From Ipomoea triloba (lineage: Eukaryota; Streptophyta; Magnoliopsida; Solanales; Convolvulaceae): a stretch of DNA of 64,000 bases. The notes under the pieces are model-generated. The model made no database searches and was not told the origin of the DNA. It saw only the letters and a list, made by a program, of their open reading frames with translations. The stretch's first letter is position 1; each line of letters opens with the position of its first letter. This document shows positions 56,188-64,000 of this stretch, piece after piece. The position numbers were made by a program, and so were the translations under genes. Location: the NCBI RefSeq assembly GCF_003576645.1, contig NC_044924.1, positions 29,541,600 through 29,605,599 on the forward strand, read 5' to 3'.

Positions 56188-57411
56188 AAATTAAAGAAAT
56201 GCATATGTATTATTTTTTGTTGTAATTACTAATTTATTTAATTTAATAAGAGTAATAGAGTGGGGTACTCACTTTTCAATAATATACTTTAACATATTTT
56301 CGTTGTATAGTCAACTCTGATTGGGATGAGGTTCGAACTTAAGACTTTTCTTATAGAAATTAATTAGTAAGTTAAAAGTGAACGGAATATTCCGTTACTA
56401 AAGTTTATATTAACGGAATGTGGGGTTAATTAAGAAAAAAAATAGTATAATAGAGGGTAAAGAAGAAAAATCCGTAAGAAAAGAATAAGGTGGGAATAAA
56501 GTAGGAATTCAAATTACAATGTTTACATTGTGATTAGTGGCACCTGGTTTACACTCTCATGAAAGGGGGTGAGTTCGAGTCTGAGTGAAGGCTACTGTTT
56601 AATAATACAATCCCACTGCTGAATTGGAATTCCTTCTTTTTTGGGGGGATTGTAATTGGAATTTCCTCCGACCAAACAATGTACATCATATAACATCTTC
56701 AAAATCTATACAAGAATTATTACTAACAATTTCACCTTATTTGATAATGTCAAAACACTTTACAACAAAAAAATCCTTCACAAGGAATATAAGAAACCTC
56801 TTACTCTTACTCACATACGCCCATAAACTTGATTTATTGATAATGAATCATTTTATAAGAGATGGCGTAAACCGCCTGAAAAATTATACAAAGAAGTTTA
56901 GACCAAAAAACTTTAATTAAAAAGAACTAAAAAGTAAAATCATGAGCATTGTTGCCTTATATCATCAAACACCCACTTATATTTCTTAAGTGTCAATATC
57001 TAACTACGCCCACTTATGTATTCAGCTTGTTTCAAAACATGTTATTAGTTTTCTTTATTGCTTTATTCTCTTCTCTGACAGTACTGATGCTATATATATA
57101 TATATATTGCTTTAATAAGATAGGAATATGTGAAGAATATATACCACATGCTTTTGACAGTGTTTTCAATCACTTAACTTTTGACAAAAACATTATTAGT
57201 TGACCTTCTATTCTTTTTACAAAGTAAAGTGATTTTGACAGAATCCATTCCTTGACTGCTTAACCGATCTCATCCCTTAATGCAATTATAGTCATGTAGC
57301 AACACTTCCATGTCCCAGTTATTATATTTTCTTTACCTAAAATTATGCCAACATTAAATTATTGATGTCTAGTCAACTATTTTTTGTCTCTGAAGTAATA
57401 AAACTGTAAAA
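56188..57411. other. Intergenic; end of duplicate B homology and possible SINE
   Basis: 56285-56480 continues duplicate B. At about 56530-56612 a SINE-like piece (AGTGGCACCTGGTTTACACT, GTGAGTTCGAGTCTGAGTG) resembles the family at 61856. The rest is AT-rich with no gene; open frames at 56624 and 56949 have no recognisable domain. Confidence 0.5.
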
Positions 57412-57440
57412 CCCCCCCCCCCCCCCATATATATATATTA
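57412..57440. repeat. Poly-C tract followed by (TA)n
   Basis: About 15 consecutive C bases (to 57426), then a short TA run. Poly-C tracts of this length are rare in this AT-rich window and error-prone in sequencing. Confidence 0.85.
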
Positions 57441-57451
57441 TAATTACAATT

Positions 57452-57647
57452 ATATGAGACAACACCTTCCCGTGAGACAGATATGCGACAACGTGAGTGC
57501 ACACAGTTTACTACGCGGATACACACAGCCTAAAGTGTGTGCACTTAGCCTACATGAGTGCACACAGTTTAGGGTGTGTGCATTCGTAAAGTAGACTGTG
57601 TGCACTTACGTTGTCGCACTGTCTCACGGGAAGGTGTTGTCTCATAT
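57452..57647. mobile_element. Foldback MITE with perfect 29-bp inverted ends
   Basis: 57452-57480 (TATGAGACAACACCTTCCCG plus TGAGACAG) is the exact reverse complement of 57619-57647. The arms continue with small gaps (TGCGACAACGTGAGTGCACA) to about 55 bp each, around a centre of GTGCACACAGTTTA/AGTGTGTGCA motifs. The transcript would form a long hairpin. Confidence 0.82.
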
Positions 57648-57679
57648 GAACTCAACCCTACATGAGTGCACTTACGTTG

Positions 57680-58516
57680 TTGCACTCTCGTGCGAACTCT
57701 CGCCCAGGTAAGAAATGAGAACGCTCCACAGCCGTCCACGTGTCCAGATCAACGAATCAGATGCAATTTTAAAAAAATGACGCGGTGGCATTTTCGTAAA
57801 TAACTGGAACTTTGGTGCACCTAGTTTCACTTAAAAGTGCACCTAGTTTCACTTACAAGTGCACCTATTTTCACTTACAAGTGCACCTATTTTCACTTAC
57901 AAGTGCGAGTAATTTACCTTGTTAATATTCATGCACCTATTTTCGCAAATATTTTCACTTACAAATGCAAGTAATTTATACCTTGTTAATATTCATGCAC
58001 CTGGGTGCAACCTAGGTGCACCTAGTTTTAACATTGGTTGCACCTAGTTATAACATTAGGTGCACCTAGTTATAACAGTAGGTGCACTAAGTATTGATGC
58101 TCACTGTACAATTCACTTGCACCTACAATACATTTTACTTGCATCTGCAATACATTTTACTTGCACTTGTGCAAGTAATTTACTTTGTTAACATTCATGC
58201 ACCTGGTTGCAACCTATGTGCACCTAGTTATAACATTAAGTGCACCTAGTTATAACATTAGGTGCACTTAGTATTGATGCTCATTGTACAATTTACTTGC
58301 ACTTGTAATACATTTTACTTGCACGTGTGCACCTATTTTTACTTGGATGTTGCAAGTAATTTACCTTGTTAACATTTATGCACCTGGGTGCACCTAGTTA
58401 TAACATGACGTGCAACTAGTTATAACGTTAGGTGCAACTACATTCCGGACACGTGTCGCGCTGTGATTTGTCCGCATTTCTCTCCTGGGCGGCCAGTACG
58501 CATTTGAACGCGATCC
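57680..58516. mobile_element. Non-autonomous element with GTGCACCTAGTTATAAC repeats
   Basis: Imperfect inverted ends: CGCCCAGGTAAGAAATGAGA...CCACGTGTCC on the left and GGACACGTGTC...CATTTCTCTCCTGGGCGG on the right (58447-58492). The interior is a degenerate array of GTGCACCTAGTTATAACATT and TTACTTGCAC motifs. Its right end abuts a (TA)n tract. No coding capacity. Confidence 0.6.
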
Positions 58517-58545
58517 TATATATATATATATATATACATATATAT

Positions 58546-59530
58546 AGAGTCCCCATCAGATGCGGCCAGTCTCCCCCGTGCGGCTGTGTGGCCTTATTTG
58601 CACCATTAGATCCCATGATCTAAGGCTTCATATTAATCCAAACAATATAGGTGCCGATCTTTAGCTACGCGAACGGGAAGGATAATGTTGACAATTCACT
58701 ACAATTTCAAAACCAGATCAGATCAGACGACGACGAAGACTTGAAGTCGACGAGCACTGAGAAACAAACACCAGACGAGCGTAGAAGGGATTCCATCACC
58801 AGCAACAAGCGCTCCGTTCTGAACAAAACGCATAGGTCGACTCCAACAGAGAAACGATAATGGAGTAATTCGCAATACTCTGTGCATTATCAACATTAAT
58901 CTGGTTCATATTTGAGATAATATTGCTGTAATTCGCAATAGTATGTGTATTTGGTGTGTGGTGGTTAAGTGGTGTGTTTTAATCTGAGAACTGGTGCATT
59001 TTATAACGTATAATGGCGTGTTTTAATTTTGTTGGTGCATTTGAAATGAGTGGTGTGTTTCGGTATGGTGGGGAATGGTGTGTTTTAATTTGTCAAGTGG
59101 TGGATTTTATAACGTAGAATGGTGTGTTTTAATTTTGTTGGTGCATTTGAATTGAGTGGTGTATTTCAGTATGGTGGGGAATGGTGTGTTTTAATTTGTC
59201 CAGTGGTGCATGTTATAACGTAGAATGGTGTGTTTTAATACACATGGTGGTGATTTTTACGAGAGTAGTTGCATTTGGTGTGTGGTGGTTAAGTGGTGTG
59301 TTTTAATCTAAGAATTGGTGCATTTTAGTATGTTGAATGGTGTGTTTTAATAATACGTTTGTTGGTGTTTTCTGTACTCTAAAATTACCTTCCCACTTAC
59401 AATTACCATAAAGCCCCACTTAAGTTACGCGAATTAAACTTCCTAAATCCTAATATATAACCTCCACCGTCAGATCACTTCCATCCAACGGCATATCTTG
59501 GGCCACACGACCGCACCTAATAACACAGCC
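58546..59530. mobile_element. (TA)n-flanked element with GGTGTGTTTTAAT repeats
   Basis: Imperfect inverted ends ATCAGATGCGGCC...GTGCGGCTGTGTGGCC and, inverted, ATCAAATGCGGCTG...GTGCGGTCGTGTGGCC, about 50 bp each. (TA)n lies on both sides (58517-58546 and 59547-59624). The centre has about eight GGTGTGTTTTAATTTG/GGTGCATTTTATAACGT units. A 69-codon frame at 58651 is inside the element and is not a credible gene. Confidence 0.65.
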
Positions 59531-59540
59531 GCATTTGATT

Positions 59541-59546
<6 letters not shown>

Positions 59547-59624
<78 letters not shown>
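59547..59624. repeat. (TA)n microsatellite, about 78 bp
   Basis: Uninterrupted TA run at the right edge of the preceding element. Confidence 0.9.
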
Positions 59625-59627
<3 letters not shown>

Positions 59628-60829
59628 GATCAAATGAGAACTCGTGTCAAGATCTCAACGTGTGAACTTGTGAATTTAAAACGTGTGAACTCGTGTCAAC
59701 TCGGTTGTGTAGAGTGCGGATATTATGTCTTGCGATATATGTATGAGATATGCACTCTATAATATGAGTTTGAAGGATTTAGAACCGGTAAGTAAAATTT
59801 AATAAAACTAAATAATTTTAAATTATATTTTATTAATGTTAAAACTAATAATTTGATAATTTTTAAATTTTTGTAGGCATTTGCGGGGTCAAAGCCCTAC
59901 ACGAAGAATGAAATTGATGAAATTCGTGAAATTTGAGCGAAATACTTTTGTAAAGAATGCTTATGATGTAACTTCATTAATCTTACATTTTTTCCTCCCA
60001 AAACTAAAAGTTTATAATTTACTATTATTATTTTACAGCAATTCTTCATTTTTATTAATACTAATATTAGTCCGTGCATCGCACGGGTCAATAGCTAGTT
60101 TAGCTTAATTACCATAATAATTATTAGACAATTATTATTAGTCAATTACGCTATATTAATTATTTTTCGTTAACAGGAATATCAATTCGTATATACAAAA
60201 ATTATTATTATTATTATATATTAAATATGTTCGACCTTCTGCAGTGTTCATGTCACACGTGTACTAATTAATTTGATCAACGGCATCTAGAGTTGGTGAG
60301 AGGATTGCTCAACGTCCTTCTAGTTAATAAATATTAATTATGTGATAAGTTAGATGTTTTCGCAGGGAGTTTTGGTTAACTCTACGACTAAAATGAGCAT
60401 GTTCCCGTGCTTATGGAGTAGTACTTATTAATATAATTCATAATATTTCATTTTCTTTTGAGTACGTATATTCATTTTCTTTTTCCTTCATCAAAAGAAT
60501 TAATATTGTTTTCCATTCCTTTTTTCCGATAATTGCCAATTAAGTGGTCTGATTCTTTGTCAATTAGTAAGAAAATATTAATAGCAGATTCCCGTGTAAT
60601 ATTGGTTTCCTTTTTGTCCATAAAATTTAAATATTAATTTCCATATGATTAAAAAGTAATATAATTATAAAAATATAATTGTTAAATATATTTTCAGTGA
60701 AATATTAATAAATTCATTTTGTTTTTCCTTCTAAATAATTAATACAAAGTAGTTGAAAAATAATAATGTTTGTGATGGATGATTCTTGTGTGAAGCCAAC
60801 ATAATTGCAGATCAGACTGTGGCTCAATG
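59625..60829. other. Intergenic with a Helitron 3' terminus
   Basis: At 60072-60086 the hairpin CCGTGC-ATC-GCACGG is followed by GTCAATAGCTAG ending at 60098 and then T. This is a Helitron 3' end on the plus strand (hairpin, about 12 nt, CTAG, T). The 5' end was not located. The rest is AT-rich; no gene. Confidence 0.6.
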
Positions 60830-61855
60830 CTAAACTTGATGCTCCATTGAACTTGACGAATTCTTCTTCTTCTTCTTCAATTTGAATAATGCTGTTGGCA
60901 ACCATTTTATGAGCTTCACTGTCACCATAATTATATGGCCAATGACAATAACAAAGGAAAGTGTTAGAAACAAATAGGCACAGATTCTGATCAAATTGTA
61001 AGCTGTTTGCAGATTATTGGAGGAAGTAATCATTTGCAGGCACATAAGATAGCTAGCAGCCGCTGCGGTAATTGACCACCACATTGCGATCATCAATACG
61101 TACATAAAGAATTTGCGATGAAGGGGTAATCCACTTATGAGTAAGAGTATGACACTGAGAGACGCGAAAAAGCTCAACGTGTTCCACGCTAGGAACATTT
61201 CATATGCAAGTGGTTTGTAATAAGACATCACAGATTTTCCTATAATACCTGTCGCCGGTGCTGGAGCATTATTATTATTATTATCCAGATTTCCAGATAA
61301 AACAATCATGTGATAAAAAAAAACAAAAGATAGCAGTATCATCCACCCACGTTTGGTTGATACCTTCAGTAACCTGCATTACACCGCCAGGTGGGCTAAC
61401 AATGGCCTGAAATGCCATTGTTGCCAGCAATGAAGCTACCACCATTAACCCAACTCTCTTTCTTTTTCTTATATTTCTCTGATGATTCTTCCTTTGAATT
61501 CTCCCTCCTCGCAACTACTTCTCCAATCTCTTTCCCATTATTCACTTGTATTCCACTACGTTGGACCAAAAACTTCATAGCCTGGTTACAACAATATATT
61601 TTCATGTCAGATCATCAGTGCCAAAACGTCAGCCCCAATAAATAAATTAATTAAACTAACACATATACACCATGGTTCACGGAATGAAATTTGAGGTAAT
61701 AGGAATGCTATTCCATAAGGAATAGAATAGAATAATAACTGTATTCTATTGTTTGGTTCGCCCAAGGAATAGAGTTTAGGAATTATATTACAGTGTTTGG
61801 TTGGTTTAAGGAATAGAAATGAAATATGTTTTAAAAGACATAAATACCCTTATAA

Positions 61856-62152
61856 GCCAAAGGCCTTGTGGTCAAGCAGCACCCGGTGTACACTCCCATG
61901 TGGAAGGGAGTGGGTTTGAGCCTCAGTGGAGGCATCTGTTGACTCTTTGTGCTTCAGTAGGTTGAGAAAGTAGCTATGAACAGACTCTCAGATGACTCTT
62001 TGTGTGCTGACTCTTTGTGTGCTTCAGTAGGTTGAGAATGTAGCTATGAACAGACTCTCAGATGACTATTTGTGCTTCAGTAGGTTGAGAAAGTAGCTAT
62101 GTTTCAGTAGGTTGAGAAAGTAGCTATGAACAGATTCAGTAGAACTCAAAAA
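61856..62152 (+). mobile_element. SINE with TSD and amplified 3' segment
   Basis: Starts GCCAAAGGCCTTGTGGTCAA, with a box-A-like region and box-B-like GGGTTTGAGCCTC, and ends in an A-run. It is flanked by AAATACCCTTATAA (61842-61855 and 62153-62166). The part after the B box (GACTCTTTGTGCTTCAGTAG plus GTTGAGAAAGTAGCTATGAA) is repeated about four times with deletions, giving a longer than usual element. Confidence 0.82.
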
Positions 62153-62306
62153 AAATACCCTTATAAAATATATTATAATAATAATAATAATAATAACAAC
62201 AACAACAATAATAAGGACATTTATGTTATTATTAATATTAATATTAATATTATTATTATGTAATACTAAAATAAAACTTATAATAATATTAATAACAATA
62301 ATAAGA

Positions 62307-62312
62307 AAAAAG

Positions 62313-62373
<61 letters not shown>
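62307..62373. repeat. (AAT)n microsatellite
   Basis: About 22 AAT units. A 122-codon minus-strand frame through it (poly-Tyr) is an artefact. Confidence 0.9.
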
Positions 62374-62375
<2 letters not shown>

Positions 62376-63062
62376 AAAACAAAATTATATATATAATATT
62401 TTTTTAAACACAAATTGAAATTTTTATCCCACATCGGTAACTTATGAAGAGGAGCTCATTTGAGCTCCTCTATATAAGAGAAACATGGCTTCTTTTTTGA
62501 AATTAACAACAGGATGAGTAAGCCTTAAAGAGCTAAAAGCTCATTCATTTAAGGAGCCTTAATTCTTCTTAGTTACAAGTTTTTTTTTATAAATTTTTAA
62601 ATAATATAGGAGCCTTTTTGGAAAAGGAAGATCTTTCCCCAAAACGTCATAGGGTAAAATTGAAAATAATAACATTAGTCTATTCCTGAGGACTCAGGAA
62701 TAACCTAGCTAATACCTAGGGGTGGCCTAGGAATCTCTATTCCCCTTTCAAGGGGAATAGGTCATTTCTTGGAAATAGAATGTTTGGGAATAGAAAGTTT
62801 TACCAAACGGCGGAATAGACCTATTACTTATTACTGAGAATCTTATTCCATTCCAGGCCTATTCCGCGAACCAAACGTGTCAATAAAACCTTGTTGGGAA
62901 GGCCAGGCCGGTAAAGGATCAAGTCTAGGCCGGTAAAGGATCACCCAATGTAATTGCGGTCAAGTAAAAATCTACAAGTAAAAAAATAAATTTGTGCATT
63001 CCCTACTAACTATAGCTTTTGACATAAATTTGCCTTCCCTACTAACTATAGCTTTTGACATA

Positions 63063-63424
63063 CAGTCGTTATACTGTGGACCATGGGTCATGGTTGATAC
63101 TGCAGTTGTGTTGAACTGATACTACAGTTGTGTTGAAAGGATACTACAGTTGTGTTGAAAGGGAACTGCAGTTGCGCAGAACAGAGACCGTGTCATCCAT
63201 CTGGAACTGCAGTTGTGTTGAACGGATACTGCAGTTATGTTGAAAAGATACTGCAGTTGTGTTGAATGGATACTGCAGTTGTATTGAACGGATGAACGAC
63301 CTCTGTTCCGTGCAACTGCAGTTCCTTTCAACACAACTGCAGTATCCGTTCAACACAACTACAGTATCAGTTATGATAATGGTTCACAATACATTGTGGA
63401 CCATGGTCCATGATATAATTTGCA
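63063..63424. mobile_element. PstI-repeat foldback element, copy 3, in the ankyrin gene intron
   Basis: 362 bp flanked by the 9-bp TSD TTTGACATA at 63054-63062 and 63425-63433. It has the same ends (GTTATACTGTGGACCATGGG, and inverted ATTATATCATGGACCATGG) and the same 22-bp ACTGCAGTTGTGTTGAACGG units as copies 1 and 2. It is the longest copy, with about nine units. A 36-bp host duplication (TTCCCTACTAACTATAGC) lies just to the left. Confidence 0.82.
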
Positions 63425-64000
63425 TTTGACATAAGTGATAAATGTTTGATCTGGTATCAAAGCCAAGTCACAGATTTTACTGTCAGAATAACATTTAAAA
63501 TTGGGCCTAAGTGGCAATTAAGCGCAGTTTTCTTGAAATAAATTATTAAGTTTACCTCGCCATCTCTGTCTGCTATCATCTCCACAAGAAGCTTCAGAGC
63601 CTCCAACTGCCCATGCTTAACACACATGTGCAAAATGCTCTCTCCCAACTTCCCACCATCCATCCCCATACCCTCACTTAATTCACTGCTACAAATTTCA
63701 CCATCATCATCACTCATCAGCTCCTTCAACACCTCCACTCTCCCTTTTACAGCTGCAAGGTGGAAGGGAGTGAGCCAGTCTCTATCACGACCCTTAAGCA
63801 TCCCGCGATCAACTAACAGTAGAGCTCTAACCACACCCGCATGCCCCATGGCAGCCGCGAGGTGAAGAGGCGAAGATTGCTTGGAATTCAACTCTTTGGC
63901 TAGCTCGGGTTTCCTCCTAAGGATTTCATTGGCAAAATCCTCGTAACCCAGCATTGCTGCCACATGCAATGGTGTGTCGTCGGAGTAAACACTAACCATG

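Larger units (their letters stand above)
48366..56283 (-). mobile_element. Putative Helitron end enclosing the LINE
   Basis: At 48366-48369 the palindromic CTAG follows a host A. Just inside is the hairpin CGCGC-ATT-GCGCG (48377-48389). On the minus strand this reads hairpin, short spacer, CTAG, T, which is the Helitron 3' signature. The 5' TC end was not identified with confidence. The interior flanks (48370-49003 and 56188-56283) are AT-rich and non-coding and are interrupted by the LINE. The outer right boundary is only where homology to duplicate A resumes. Confidence 0.45.
61671..62878. mobile_element. GGAATAG-family element in the ankyrin gene intron
   Basis: Inverted ends TGGTTCACGGAAT (61673-61685) and ATTCCGCGAACCA (62861-62873). 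Just inside are GGAATAG/CTATTCC repeats. It is occupied by a SINE (61856-62152) and (AAT)n tracts (about 62168-62200 and 62310-62373). No coding region. The fragment at 2280-2452 is related. Confidence 0.65.
60830..64000 (-). pseudogene. Ankyrin-repeat/PGG-domain protein gene, partial and possibly broken
   Basis: The 5' exon (63556 to beyond the window edge) encodes ankyrin repeats: TPLHVAAMLGYEDFANEILR, SPLHLAAAMGHAGVVRALLL, TPFHLAAVKGRVEVLKELMS, SILHMCVKHGQLEALKLLVE. It has a GT donor after DRDGE. The 3' exon (about 61581-60830) begins AMKFLVQRSGIQVN and contains the PGG signature LMVVASLLATMAFQAIV-SPPGG. After GKSVMSYYKPLAYEMFLAWN come three or four hydrophobic segments and a Lys-rich tail. 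The family (BDA1/ACD6-like) is membrane-bound and several members act in immunity. Two frame changes (near 61470 and 61340) separate these parts. A small intron could explain the second, but the first looks like a real frameshift or sequencing error. A TVLHLAVADKQ-type segment expected between the exons was not found. Confidence 0.75.

Noticed and set aside
58651..58860. 69-codon hydrophilic frame
   Set aside because: It lies inside a TIR element with repeat content and has no recognisable family.
62066..62434. 122-codon frame with a poly-Tyr run
   Set aside because: Translation of the (AAT)n microsatellite.

Overview
The window is nuclear DNA of a flowering plant, most likely a eudicot. The evidence is AT-rich intergenic sequence, spliced genes with GT/AG introns, germin-like and ankyrin-PGG gene families, and plant-type CACTA, Mutator, Ty1/copia, L1, SINE, Helitron and foldback elements. 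The species cannot be told from the sequence. Three single N bases (3522, 49790, 53175) mark unresolved joins.

The core is a same-strand tandem cluster of germin-like protein (GLP) genes. Five copies are intact (starts at 8558, 18551, 26757, 31713 and 46097) and three are decayed (about 23330-25840, 29575-29920 and 44100-45175). Each intact gene has a short first exon (signal peptide and first Cys), one intron, and a second exon carrying the complete cupin domain. The second exons are nearly identical, whereas intron lengths run from 93 to 731 bp. All share a recognisable upstream block with a TATAAATA box. Copies 2 and 4 form one duplicated pair. Copies 3 and 5 belong to a larger segmental duplication, A (about 20080-29310) and B (about 40865-48365, continuing at about 56285-56480), and each of these carries a decayed GLP copy as well as an intact one.

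The space between genes is filled by nested mobile elements, many with readable target-site duplications (TSDs). They include a 4.9-kb CACTA element (10596-15495) carrying four exons of a betaine-aldehyde-dehydrogenase-like gene; a 905-bp solo LTR inside a 65-bp tandem array (15920-17155); and a Mutator-like element (20542-21977) whose empty site is preserved in duplicate B. A 1240-bp solo LTR (41822-43061) and a SINE (44548-44731) are present only in B. A 5'-truncated copia element (33860-39056) and a full L1-type LINE (49021-56170) follow. The LINE contains a 1.67-kb direct duplication joined by an N, which is probably an assembly fault. Three foldback elements with 22-bp PstI-site repeats, several SINEs and a group of elements embedded in (TA)n tracts complete the picture.

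At the right end, on the minus strand, lies an ankyrin-repeat/PGG-domain gene (60830 to beyond 64000). Its intron is loaded with nested insertions and its 3' exon changes frame twice. GLPs act in the cell wall, often in stress and defence, and PGG-ankyrin proteins are membrane proteins several of which act in immunity. They are unrelated neighbours and nothing in the sequence shows them working together. No complete autonomous transposon, tRNA, rRNA or CRISPR array was found.
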